NCBI RefSeq assembly: GCF_001513975.1 | Contig: NZ_KQ947999.1 | Location: forward strand, 1 to 64,000 | DNA from: Streptomyces curacoi | Lineage (GTDB): Bacteria; Actinomycetota; Actinomycetes; Streptomycetales; Streptomycetaceae | Direction: 5' to 3' | Length of the DNA: 64,000 nt | Shown here: piece after piece, positions 17,494-28,094 of the stretch | Position numbering within the stretch: position 1 is the stretch's first letter | Layout of the letters: each line of letters begins with the position of its first letter | Notes under the pieces: generated by a model | What the model saw: only the letters and a program-made list of their open reading frames with translations | Databases searched by the model: none | Told to the model about the DNA's origin: nothing | Program-made: the position numbers and the translations under genes

Positions 17494-19347
17494 CTACGCC
17501 AGACTGTCCCGCCACGCCCGGTGCAGATCGGCGAACCGGCCCGTGCCCGCGATCAGTTCGGCCGGTGTGCCGTCCTCGACGATCCGGCCGTGCTCCATGA
17601 CCAGGACGCGGTCCGCGATCTCCACCGTGGACAGCCGGTGGGCGATGACGACGGCCGTACGCCCGTGCAGGACCGTCGCCATCGCGCGCTGCACGGCCCG
17701 CTCCCCGGGGATGTCCAGCGAACTGGTCGCCTCGTCGAGGATCAGCACCGCCGGGTCGGCGAGCAGCGCGCGGGCGAACGCGACAAGCTGCCGCTGCCCC
17801 GCGGAGATACGGCCGCCCCGCTTGCGTACGTCGGTGTCGTAGCCGTCGGGCAGGCCGCTGATGAAGTCGTGCGCGCCGATGGCCTTCGCGGCCTGCTCGA
17901 TCTCCTCCCGGGTCGCGTCCGGCCGCCCGATGGCGATGTTCTCGGCGACCGTGCCGGAGAACAGGAACGCCTCCTGTGTCACCATCACCACGCCGCGCCG
18001 CAGTTCGGGCACGGCCAGCTCGCGCAGGTCGACGCCGTCCAGCAGGACCCGGCCGTCGGAGGGGTCGTAGAACCGGGCGAGCAGCTTGGCCAGTGTCGAC
18101 TTGCCCGCGCCCGTGGAGCCGACGACCGCGACCGTCTGGCCGGCCGGGAGCGTGAGGTCGAAGCGGGGCAGCACCTCGCCGCCGGTGCGGTAGGCGAACC
18201 GGACGCCGTCAAAGACGACCTCACGGCCGGGATGGTCGCTCTCCAGGGCCGGGAGCTGCCGGGGCGCCGACGGCTCGGGGACGGACGGCGTCTGGGCCAG
18301 CAGCCCGGCGATCTTCTCCAGGGAGGCCGCCGCCGACTGGTAGGAGTTGAGGAACATGCCGAGCCGGTCGATCGGGTCGTACAGCCGCCGCAGGTACAGC
18401 ACGGCCGCCGCCAGCACACCGAGGGCGAGCGTGCCGCCCGCGACCCGGTAGGCACCCCACAGCACGATCCCCGCGACGGCGGTGTTGGCGACGAGCCGGG
18501 AGCCGACGACGTAACGGGCCATCTCCAGCAGGGCGTCGCCGTTGGTCCGCTCGTGCCGGGTGTTGAGGACGCCGAACTCGGCGTCGTTCGCGGCCTCGCG
18601 GCGGAAGGCGCGCACCGGGCGGATGCCGTTCATCGTCTCGACGAACTTGACGATCACGGAGGCGATCGCGGTGGACCGCAGGGTGTAGACCCGCGCCGCC
18701 CGCCGCCGGTAGAGCCGTACCAGCAGGTACAGCGGCACGAAGGAGGCCACGGCGACCCCGCCCAGGCCGAGGTCCAGCCACAGCAGCATCGCCGAGATGT
18801 AGACGAAGGACAGGATGACGGTGACGAGTTCCTGGAGGCCCTCGTCGAGCAGCTCGCGCAGCGACTCCACGTCCGTGGTGGAACGGGAGATGAGCCGCCC
18901 CGAGGTGTAGCGCTCGTGGAAGTCGACGCTCAGGGCCTGGGCATGGCGGAAGATACGGCCGCGCAGGTCGAGCAGCACGTCCTGGTTGACGCGGGCGGAG
19001 GCCAGGATGAACCCGTACTGCAGGCCGCCGGAGGCCACCGAGCACAGCAGATAGCCGACGGCGACGGCGGTCAGCGGCCCGAAGTCGTCGCGCCGGAACG
19101 CCGGTACGGCCGTGTCGATGGCGTACGCCACCAGTAGCGGGCCCGCCTGCACGGCCGCCTGCTGGAGCAGCAGCAGAAGCGTGGTGAGGGCGACGCGGGC
19201 CTTCATCGGGGCGAGCAGGGAGCGCAGGAGCGCGGCGGTGGCGCCCGGGGGAGTGGGCAGGACGTCCCGGTCGAAGGGGTCGTCCGGCTTGGGGGGTTCC
19301 TCGGCCGGCTGTTCCTTGCCCGGTGCGGTGGCGGTGGTCGCCGTCAT
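17494..19347 (-). CDS. ABC exporter half-transporter (second pair, catalytic-Glu subunit)
   Basis: This is a 617-residue half-exporter with a charged, Pro-rich N-terminus of about 35 residues, six membrane segments (about 50-330) and an ATPase domain. Walker A is GSTGAGKST (410-418), the Q-loop VTQEAFLF is intact and Walker B LILDEATSSLD has the catalytic Glu539. The signature is ISAGQ (514-518), a deviation from LSGGQ. The ATG at 19347 overlaps the upstream gene's stop as ATGA and is preceded by AGGAGG. Together with 19344-21137 it probably forms a heterodimer in which this subunit provides the hydrolysing Walker site. It resembles mycobacterial Rv1272c/Rv1273c-type exporters; the substrate is unknown. 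Confidence 0.92.
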   Translation of the reverse strand: MTATTATAPGKEQPAEEPPKPDDPFDRDVLPTPPGATAALLRSLLAPMKARVALTTLLLLLQQAAVQAGPLLVAYAIDTAVPAFRRDDFGPLTAVAVGYLLCSVASGGLQYGFILASARVNQDVLLDLRGRIFRHAQALSVDFHERYTSGRLISRSTTDVESLRELLDEGLQELVTVILSFVYISAMLLWLDLGLGGVAVASFVPLYLLVRLYRRRAARVYTLRSTAIASVIVKFVETMNGIRPVRAFRREAANDAEFGVLNTRHERTNGDALLEMARYVVGSRLVANTAVAGIVLWGAYRVAGGTLALGVLAAAVLYLRRLYDPIDRLGMFLNSYQSAAASLEKIAGLLAQTPSVPEPSAPRQLPALESDHPGREVVFDGVRFAYRTGGEVLPRFDLTLPAGQTVAVVGSTGAGKSTLAKLLARFYDPSDGRVLLDGVDLRELAVPELRRGVVMVTQEAFLFSGTVAENIAIGRPDATREEIEQAAKAIGAHDFISGLPDGYDTDVRKRGGRISAGQRQLVAFARALLADPAVLILDEATSSLDIPGERAVQRAMATVLHGRTAVVIAHRLSTVEIADRVLVMEHGRIVEDGTPAELIAGTGRFADLHRAWRDSLA

Positions 19348-21137
19348 CGGTCGGCCTCCTCGGTTCCGGCCATGAGGTGGGCGTACTCGGCGTTCGAGTG
19401 CAGCAGTTCGTGATGCGTGCCGACGGCGGCGATACGGCCGCCGGAGAGCAGGGCGACGCGGTCCGCGAGCAGCACGGTGGACGGGCGGTGGGCGACGATG
19501 AGGGCCGTGGTCTGCGCGAGCACCTCCCGCAGGGCGGCCTCGACGGCGGCCTCGGTGTGGACGTCCAGGGCGGACAGCGGGTCGTCCAGCACCAGGAACC
19601 TCGGCTGCCCGACCACGGCCCGCGCGAGCGCCAGCCGCTGCCGCTGCCCGCCGGAGAGACTGAGCCCCTGCTCGCCGACCTGGGTCTCGGTGCCGTGCGG
19701 CAGGGCATGCGCGAAGTCGGCCTGCGCGACCGCGAGCGCCCGCTCCAACTCCGGCTTCCCGGCACCGTCCGAGGCCCCCATGAGAACGTTGTCCGCGACG
19801 CTGGCCGAGAACAGGGTGGGCTCCTCGAAGGCCACCGCGACGAGGGAGCGGAGCTCTTCGCGGGACATGGCGCGGATGTCCTGGCCGTCCAGGGTGATCC
19901 GGCCGGACGTCACCTCGTGCAGCCGGGGGACGAGGGCCGTGAGGGTCGTCTTGCCGCTGCCGGTGGCACCCACCAGGGCCATGGACTCGCCGGGGCGGAT
20001 GTGCAGGTCGATGCGGTCGAGGACGGCAGGCGCGTCGCTGGGGGCGTCGGGGTACCGGAACCGCACGTCGTGGAACCGCAGTCCGAGGCCAGCGGTGCCG
20101 TCCGCCGCCGCCCGGACCCCCGGGTCCTCGGGCTTCTCGTCCATCACCTCGAAGTACCGCTCGGTCGCGGTCGCCGCCTCCTGGCTCATCGCCAGCAGGA
20201 ACCCGATCGACTCCACGGGCCACCGCAGCGCGAGAGCGGTCGACAGAAAGGCCACCAACGTGCCGGCCGACAGCACCCCGTCGGCCACCTGCACCACCCC
20301 CACCACCAGCGCCGCCCCGATGGCGACCTCCGGCAGCGTCACGATGACCGCCCAGATCCCCGCCAGCAGCCGGGCCTTGCGCAGCTCCGTGCCCCGCAAC
20401 GTCCGGGACAGCTCCCGGAAGACGCGCGCCTGACTGCGATGCCGCCCGAACCCCTTGATGATCCGGATCCCGAGCACGCTCTCCTCGACGACCGTCGTCA
20501 GGTCGCCGACCTGGTCCTGAGCGAGCCGCGCCACAGCGGCGTACCGCTTCTCGAAGAGGAAACAGGTCACCATCACCGGCACGGCCGGAGCCAGGATCAC
20601 CAGTCCCAGCGTCCAGTCCTGCAGCAGCATGATGATCACGCCGACGAACACCGTCACGCCGTTGACCACCAGGAACGTCAACGGGAACGCGAGGAACATG
20701 CGCAGCAGCATCAGATCGGTCGTGCCCCGCGACAGCAACTGCCCCGACGCCCAGCGGTCGTGGAACGCCACCGGCAGCCGCTGCAGATGCCGGTACAGAT
20801 CCGCCCGCATCGCCGCCTCGACCCCCGCCAGCGGCCGGGCCACCAGCCACCGCCGCAGCCCGAACAGCAGCGCCTCACCGAACCCGAGCAGGAGCAGATA
20901 CAGCGCCCCGAGCCACACCCCCGCTGGATCGCGGTCGGCCACGGGCCCGTCCACCATCCACTTCAGGACCAGCGGAATGACCAGTGACAGACAGGAGGCG
21001 ACGATCGCCACGGACGCGGCCGTGAACAACCGCGAACGCACGGGCCGCACATACGGCCACAGACGCAGCAGCGTGCGTACGGCGGATCGGTCGGATCGGT
21101 CGGTCCTGTCCTCGGTGGTTGCACGTGTCGTCACCAT
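19344..21137 (-). CDS. ABC exporter half-transporter (second pair, LSGGQ subunit)
   Basis: This 597-residue half-exporter has six membrane segments (about 35-320) and an ATPase domain with Walker A GATGSGKTT (390-398) and a perfect LSGGQ (494-498). The catalytic Glu after Walker B is Asp519 (VLDDPLSALD), and the Q-loop Gln appears to be Glu (AFEEPTLF). It is therefore the degenerate-site subunit that donates a good signature motif to its coupled partner. ATG 21137 is preferred. There is no good ribosome site, but TAGGCT lies 8 bases before it, so a leaderless transcript is possible. It is the first gene of a run of four exporter genes on this strand. Confidence 0.92.
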   Translation of the reverse strand: MVTTRATTEDRTDRSDRSAVRTLLRLWPYVRPVRSRLFTAASVAIVASCLSLVIPLVLKWMVDGPVADRDPAGVWLGALYLLLLGFGEALLFGLRRWLVARPLAGVEAAMRADLYRHLQRLPVAFHDRWASGQLLSRGTTDLMLLRMFLAFPLTFLVVNGVTVFVGVIIMLLQDWTLGLVILAPAVPVMVTCFLFEKRYAAVARLAQDQVGDLTTVVEESVLGIRIIKGFGRHRSQARVFRELSRTLRGTELRKARLLAGIWAVIVTLPEVAIGAALVVGVVQVADGVLSAGTLVAFLSTALALRWPVESIGFLLAMSQEAATATERYFEVMDEKPEDPGVRAAADGTAGLGLRFHDVRFRYPDAPSDAPAVLDRIDLHIRPGESMALVGATGSGKTTLTALVPRLHEVTSGRITLDGQDIRAMSREELRSLVAVAFEEPTLFSASVADNVLMGASDGAGKPELERALAVAQADFAHALPHGTETQVGEQGLSLSGGQRQRLALARAVVGQPRFLVLDDPLSALDVHTEAAVEAALREVLAQTTALIVAHRPSTVLLADRVALLSGGRIAAVGTHHELLHSNAEYAHLMAGTEEADR

Positions 21138-21206
21138 CAGCAGCGAGCCTACGGATCGGCACTGACACTGCCCACCGAGTTTTGGCCGGTCCGCGATCGG
21201 CCGCTG

Positions 21207-21288
21207 GTCCTACGACCTGCATGTTCGAGGGGTCGTACAGTGCGAGGCGGCGGGGTCGTAGGACGGCATCCCCCGATCGGCCGATGCC
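21207..21288. promoter_or_regulatory. Cluster of inverted and direct repeats before the relict regulator
   Basis: GTCCTACGACC (21207-21217) is the exact inverse of GGTCGTAGGAC (21254-21264). GGGGTCGTA occurs twice in direct order (about 21229 and 21253). A 24-base imperfect palindrome, GGCATC..CCGATCGG..GATGCC, covers 21265-21288. These look like operator sites of the kind bound by a NarL-type regulator, and a relict of one follows at once. Function is inferred only. Confidence 0.4.
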
Positions 21289-21329
21289 CTTTCGAGCGTG
21301 ACGGCCGATGTGGCGGCCCCCGCCGCGCC

Positions 21330-21873
21330 GCGAAGCTGATGCCACGGTCATGGACAAGGGCCGGATCGCCGCCCTGGACACCCCGGCCGGGCTGATCCGC
21401 CGCTCCGCCGGAGTCACGGTGATCACGCTGCGCGTCAGCGACGCTGCTGAGCGGGAACTGGTGCGCCGGGCCGCCCGAGCGAAGGTCCTGGTCCTGACCA
21501 CGTACGACACCGACTCGGACACCCTCCCCGCCATCGAGGCGGGCGCGACCGGCTATCTCCTCAAGGACGCCCCGCGCGACGAGCTTTTCACGGCTGTCCG
21601 CGCGGCGGCCGAGGGCCGCACGGTCCTCTCCCCGGCGGTCGCCTCCCGGCTGGTGTCGGCGGTCCGCGCCCCGGCAACGAGCCCCTCTCCGCCCGCGAGC
21701 GCGAGGTCCTGGCGCTGGTCGCCAAGGGCACCTCCAACCGTGAGATCGCCCGCGAACTGTTCATCAGCGAGGCGACCGTGAAGACCCACCTCACCCATCT
21801 GTACGCCAAGTTGGGCGTCAACGACCGCGCGGCGGCGGTGGCGACGGCGTACGAGCGAGGGATCCTCGGCTAG
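21330..21873 (+). pseudogene. Fused relics of a DrrA-type ABC ATPase and a NarL-type response regulator
   Basis: Three pieces abut. First, at about 21335-21470, the tail of a drug-resistance ABC ATPase (EADA, VMDKGRIAALDTPAGLIRR). Second, at about 21480-21670, the second half of a receiver domain (VLVLTTYDTDSDTLPAIEAG, TGYLLKDAPRDELFTAVRAA); the phospho-acceptor half is missing. Third, after a frame change near 21670-21680, a complete LuxR-type HTH (LSAREREVLALVAKG, SNREIARELFISEATVKTHL, YAKLGVNDRAAAVA) ending at the stop 21871-21873. An ABC-2 transporter plus two-component operon has apparently collapsed by deletion, leaving a regulator fragment with a second lesion. No intact product is expected. 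Confidence 0.85.
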
Positions 21874-21912
21874 CCCGGGTACGGCAGCGGGGCGTCCGGC
21901 CGCCGGCCACCC

Positions 21913-24171
<2,259 letters not shown>

Positions 24172-24329
24172 CTGTCGGCCTCCCACGGCTCATGGACCAC
24201 ACGATGTGAGAAAGAGCCACACGGCGTCCCGAACCGCGGCTCCCCGTCGCGTCGTCCTCCCAGATGTTCTGCCCACCGCGTGGCTCGCACTCACGTTTCC
24301 CCACGGCCGCCCTGATCGTTGGGGTCTTC

Positions 24330-25571
24330 GTGAGGCACGTACAAGGGCGCGCGCGGCGCGCGGGGGCCGTGTTGGCCGCCGTACTGACATGGGCGGGACT
24401 GCTGGCCGGCGCGGCCGGCTGCACTTCGGACGGCGGCGGTGTCGACCGCATGCTGGGCAAACCGCCCGCGCCCGAGGACGTCATCCGGGTCCTGCCCGAC
24501 GACGGCACCAAGGGCGCACTCCCCGACGACAGGCTGCTCGTCCGGGTGCTCAGCGGGCGCCTGGAGTCGGTGAAGGTCGTCAAGTCCCAGGACGCGCAGG
24601 AGACCCCGGTGGCCGGGCGGATCTCCGAGGACGGCCGGCGCTGGGAGCCCCACGAATCGGGGCTCGCGCTGGCCGCCGAGTACACGATCGACGCGGTGGC
24701 CCTCGACGGCCACGGGCGGCGCAGCGCACGGCACACGACCTTCACCACGTACGTCCCCGAAGAGCGGTTCATCGGATACGTCACCCCGGAGAACCGCTCC
24801 ACCGTCGGCACCGGGATGATCGTCTCCCTGAGGTTCAACCGAGAGATCGAGAACCGGGCCGCCGTCGAACGCGCCGTCCGGGTCACCGCCGAGCCGGCCG
24901 TGGAGATCCGCCCGCACTGGTTCGGCAAGGCCCGCCTCGACTTCCGCCCCGAGCAGTACTGGAAGCCCGGCACCCGGGTCACCGTCGCGCTGCGGCTGCG
25001 GGACGTCGAGGGGGCGCCCGGGGTCTACGGGCTGCAGTACAAGACGTTCTCCTTCACCGTCGGCCGCCACCAGATCTCCGTCGTCGACGCGGCCAGGCAC
25101 ACCATGCAGGTCCGGCGGGCCGGCGAACTCCTCGCCACCGTGCCGGTCACGGCGGGCGCCCCGAAGACCACCACCTACAACGGGAAGATGGTGGTCACCG
25201 AGATGCTGGAGCTGACCCGGATGAACGGCGCCACGGTCGGCTTCAAGAAGAAGAACGGCAAGGGCGAGTACGACATCCCCGACGTCCCGCACGCCATGCG
25301 GCTCACCGACTCCGGCACCTTCCTGCACGGCAACTACTGGGCGCACGCCTCGGTCTTCGGACGGAGCAATGTCAGCCACGGGTGCGTGGGGCTGAGGGAC
25401 GTGAAGGGCGGCGGCTCGCAGACGCCCGCGGGCTGGTTCTTCGACCGCAGCCTGATCGGGGACGTCGTCGAGGTCGTCCACAGCAATGACAAAAAGGTCG
25501 CTCCGGACAATGGCCTCGGAGGCTGGAATATGGGCTGGAAGGAGTGGAAGGCGGGGAGTGCGGTGAAGTAA
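24330..25571 (+). CDS. Lipoprotein L,D-transpeptidase (first of two)
   Basis: This 413-residue surface-anchored YkuD-type L,D-transpeptidase forms 3-3 cross-links in peptidoglycan. The lipoprotein signal reaches the lipobox AGAAGC at about residue 34. Two Ig-like domains follow (about 50-250; AEYTIDAVALDGHG, RVTAEPAVEIRPHWFG), then the catalytic domain (about 250-390) with HGNYWAH and the active-site motif SHGCVGLRD (His-Cys). This is the actinobacterial LdtMt2-like arrangement. GTG 24330 is preferred because it gives a compact basic n-region; upstream GGGG is a weak ribosome site. The paralogue at 25752-26993 shares the full domain order, so the two form a tandem duplication. Confidence 0.92.
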   Translation: MRHVQGRARRAGAVLAAVLTWAGLLAGAAGCTSDGGGVDRMLGKPPAPEDVIRVLPDDGTKGALPDDRLLVRVLSGRLESVKVVKSQDAQETPVAGRISEDGRRWEPHESGLALAAEYTIDAVALDGHGRRSARHTTFTTYVPEERFIGYVTPENRSTVGTGMIVSLRFNREIENRAAVERAVRVTAEPAVEIRPHWFGKARLDFRPEQYWKPGTRVTVALRLRDVEGAPGVYGLQYKTFSFTVGRHQISVVDAARHTMQVRRAGELLATVPVTAGAPKTTTYNGKMVVTEMLELTRMNGATVGFKKKNGKGEYDIPDVPHAMRLTDSGTFLHGNYWAHASVFGRSNVSHGCVGLRDVKGGGSQTPAGWFFDRSLIGDVVEVVHSNDKKVAPDNGLGGWNMGWKEWKAGSAVK

Positions 25572-25751
25572 CCGGACAGGGGGGTGAGTTGCTCGACCAA
25601 CCGGCTATCTGCCGATGTTGGAACGGAATGGTGACAATCGCGCGGCGCCGACGCACCTGACCTTGTGGTTAATATGCGCCGGTGCGCGCGGCAGACGCGC
25701 GGGGGAGCGGGTTCGCCAGGCGGGGCCTGGGTCCCGGGGAGGGGAGAAGAC

Positions 25752-26993
25752 TTGAACGTGCGGCCGATATCGGGGGCGTCGGTTGACGCGCGCGGGGGAC
25801 GTGGGCGCAAGGGGCTGTCGGCACTTGCCGGTGTGCTGCTGCTCGCCGTCACCGCGTGCGGCGGGGGCGGGGGATCGGACTCGGGGACCGGTGACGGCAA
25901 GGGCAAGGACTCCGGTACGGCGGAGACCAGGAAGTCGCAGGCGCTGGTGACCATAGCGCCGGGGGACGGCGCGAAGTCCGTCGAGACCAGCGGCGCGCTG
26001 AAGGTGACCGCGGCCAAGGGCAGGCTGACGGCCGTCGAGGTCGAGGACAGCAAGGGCAACGCGATAGCCGGGAAGATATCCGGCGACGGCGCCACCTGGA
26101 CGCCGTCCACGCACCTGGCCGCCTCCACCAAGTACACGGTGCACGCGGTCGCCAAGGACTCCGAGGGCCTGGAGGCCACCAAGGAGGCCGACTTCACCAC
26201 CCTGACCCCGAAGAACACCTTCATCGGCACCTTCACGCCCGAGGACGGCTCCAAGGTCGGCGTCGGAATGCCGTTCTCGATCCGCTTCACCCGGGGCATC
26301 ACGCAGCCCGAGGACGTCGAGAAGGCGATCACCATCAGGACCGAGCCGGCCGTCGAGGTCGCGGGCCACTGGTTCGGCAACGACCGCCTCGACTTCCGTC
26401 CCGAGAAGTACTGGAAGGAAGGCACCAAGGTCACCGTCGACCTCAACCTCGACGGCGTCGAGGGCCGCCCCGGCGTCTACGGCGAGCAGGACAAGAAGGT
26501 CTCCTTCACCATCGGCCGCGACCAGGTCTCGGTCGTCGACGTGAAGACCAAGAAGATGAAGGTCATGCAGGACGGCAAGGTCGTCAAGACCATCCCCGTC
26601 ACCACCGGCAAGCCGGGTTACGACACCTGGAACGGCCAGATGGTCATCACCGAGAAGTTCGTCGAGACCCGGATGAACGGCGACACGGTCGGCTACGAGG
26701 GCGAGTACGACATCGAGGACGTCCCGCACGCCATGCGTCTGACCAACTCCGGCACCTTCATCCACGGCAACTACTGGGGCGGCGGCGCCTTCGGCAACTA
26801 CAACGCCAGCCACGGCTGCATCGGCCTGCGCGACGTCCAGGGCGCGTACGACGGCGGTACGCCGGCCGCGTGGTTCTACAACCACTCGATGATCGGTGAC
26901 GTGGTGGTCGTGAAGAACTCCAACGACGCGACGGTGGCCCCCGACAACGGGCTCAACGGCTGGAACATGTCCTGGGAGAAGTGGAAGGCGTGA
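25752..26993 (+). CDS. Lipoprotein L,D-transpeptidase (second of two)
   Basis: This is a 413-residue lipoprotein of the same YkuD family. TTG 25752 has GGGGAG at an ideal 5-base gap; GTG 25758 is a near alternative. The signal peptide ends in the lipobox LAVTAC, followed by a Gly/Ser/Asp-rich linker of about 25 residues. Two Ig-like domains come next, then the catalytic domain with FIHGNYW and NASHGCIGLRD carrying the active Cys. It is more Lys-rich than its neighbour. The intergenic 180 bases before it are comparatively AT-rich (around GGTTAATATGCG, 25667-25677) and may hold its own promoter. It acts on the outer face of the membrane. Confidence 0.93.
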   Translation: MNVRPISGASVDARGGRGRKGLSALAGVLLLAVTACGGGGGSDSGTGDGKGKDSGTAETRKSQALVTIAPGDGAKSVETSGALKVTAAKGRLTAVEVEDSKGNAIAGKISGDGATWTPSTHLAASTKYTVHAVAKDSEGLEATKEADFTTLTPKNTFIGTFTPEDGSKVGVGMPFSIRFTRGITQPEDVEKAITIRTEPAVEVAGHWFGNDRLDFRPEKYWKEGTKVTVDLNLDGVEGRPGVYGEQDKKVSFTIGRDQVSVVDVKTKKMKVMQDGKVVKTIPVTTGKPGYDTWNGQMVITEKFVETRMNGDTVGYEGEYDIEDVPHAMRLTNSGTFIHGNYWGGGAFGNYNASHGCIGLRDVQGAYDGGTPAAWFYNHSMIGDVVVVKNSNDATVAPDNGLNGWNMSWEKWKA

Positions 26994-27019
26994 GGCGCAC
27001 CGACTGACGCCTTACTGCC

Positions 27020-27062
27020 CGGCCCCGGCACCCGGCCTCTGCGAGGCACGGAACCGGGGCCG
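27020..27062 (+). terminator. Probable terminator after the second L,D-transpeptidase
   Basis: CGGCCCCGG (27020-27028) is complementary to CCGGGGCCG (27054-27062). The loop is long (25 bases), so confidence is moderate. Confidence 0.5.
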
Positions 27063-27152
27063 TTCGCGTGTCCGGCCCTGCCCGGCGGGCCGTCCCCACA
27101 CCCCCGGCCGAGTGTGACGGACCGCACCGGGCCGCTCTCCGTTAGTCCCCGT

Positions 27153-27158
27153 TAACCT
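27153..27158 (+). promoter_or_regulatory. -10 box of a probable leaderless transcript
   Basis: TAACCT ends six bases before the ATG at 27165, which places the predicted transcription start on the A of the start codon. There is no ribosome site, so the enoyl-CoA hydratase mRNA is probably leaderless. The -35 region is not clear. Confidence 0.45.
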
Positions 27159-27164
27159 GCTCGC

Positions 27165-27932
27165 ATGACCGTGAATCTCGAAGTCGCCGAGGGCGTCGGC
27201 ACGCTCCGCCTCGACCGCCCGCCCATGAACGCGCTGGACGTCGCCACCCAGGACCGGCTCAAGGAGCTCGCCGAGGAGGCGGGCCGTCGTGACGACGTAC
27301 GGGCCGTGGTGATCTACGGCGGGGAGAAGGTGTTCGCGGCGGGCGCGGACATCAAGGAGATGCAGGCCATGGACCACACGGCGATGGTCCTGCGCGCACG
27401 GGCCCTGCAGGAGTCGTTCACGGCGGTGGCCCGGATCCCGAAGCCGGTGGTGGCGGCGGTGACGGGCTACGCGCTCGGCGGCGGCTGCGAGTTGGCGCTG
27501 TGCGCGGACTACCGGATCGCCGCGGACAACGCCAAGCTGGGCCAGCCGGAGATCCTGCTCGGGCTGATCCCGGGCGCGGGCGGCACGCAGCGGCTGGCCC
27601 GCCTGATCGGTCCGTCGAAGGCGAAGGACCTGATCTTCACGGGCCGTATGGTGAAGGCGGACGAGGCCCGCGAGCTGGGCCTGGTGGACCGCGTCGTGGC
27701 GGCGGACCAGGTCTACGCCGAGGCACACGCCTGGGCGGCGAAGCTCGCGCAGGGGCCGGCGATCGCGCTGCGCGCGGCGAAGGAGTCGATCGACACGGGC
27801 CTGGAGACGGACATCGAGACCGGCCTGGCGGTGGAACGGGGCTGGTTCGCGGGCCTGTTCGCGACGGAGGACCGGGAGCGGGGGATGCGGAGCTTCGTGG
27901 AGGAGGGGCCGGGCAAGGCGAAGTTCCTCTGA
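27165..27932 (+). CDS. Enoyl-CoA hydratase/isomerase family protein
   Basis: This 255-residue cytoplasmic crotonase-fold enzyme probably hydrates 2-enoyl-CoA in fatty-acid or amino-acid breakdown. The oxyanion-hole and catalytic segments are AAGADIKEM (about 62-70), ALGGGCELAL with the first catalytic Glu (about 104-113) and GQPEILLGLIPGAGGTQRL with the second catalytic Glu (about 127-145). Both glutamates of true hydratases are present, which favours hydratase over isomerase or hydrolase. The tail RGMRSFVEEGPGKAKF is usual for the family. It stands alone, with a predicted leaderless promoter. Confidence 0.93.
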   Translation: MTVNLEVAEGVGTLRLDRPPMNALDVATQDRLKELAEEAGRRDDVRAVVIYGGEKVFAAGADIKEMQAMDHTAMVLRARALQESFTAVARIPKPVVAAVTGYALGGGCELALCADYRIAADNAKLGQPEILLGLIPGAGGTQRLARLIGPSKAKDLIFTGRMVKADEARELGLVDRVVAADQVYAEAHAWAAKLAQGPAIALRAAKESIDTGLETDIETGLAVERGWFAGLFATEDRERGMRSFVEEGPGKAKFL

Positions 27933-28050
27933 GGCGCCGGGCAAGGCCCTTCGGGCGGCCTCGGCGAAGTCGGGGTCTGAAACTCCGTCGCATCACTTGC
28001 AATTGACGGGCTGTCTGATTCGGGTCCCTCGATGGGACGGTTTATGGCAG

Positions 28051-28068
28051 CCTTAAGGCAACCTTAAG
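28051..28068 (+). promoter_or_regulatory. CCTTAAGG repeat upstream of the RsbW-like gene
   Basis: The palindrome CCTTAAGG (28051-28058) is followed four bases later by CCTTAAG (28062-28068). Another short inverted repeat, GTCCC/GGGAC, lies at about 28024-28038. This is the only AT-richer patch of the 162-base spacer and is a candidate operator or promoter. The role is inferred. Confidence 0.35.
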
Positions 28069-28094
28069 CGTGCCTTGTCGAGGGAGCCCGTCGA

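Noticed and set aside
15793..19137. A rightward open frame of about 1114 codons opposite the ABC genes
   Set aside because: It has no domain signal and an Arg/Gly/Gln-rich composition typical of antisense frames in high-GC DNA.
17494..20850. An open frame of about 1118 codons on the minus strand covering two exporter genes
   Set aside because: The true genes are two half-transporters in different frames with an ATGA overlap; the N-terminal part of the long frame is out-of-frame shadow of the second exporter.
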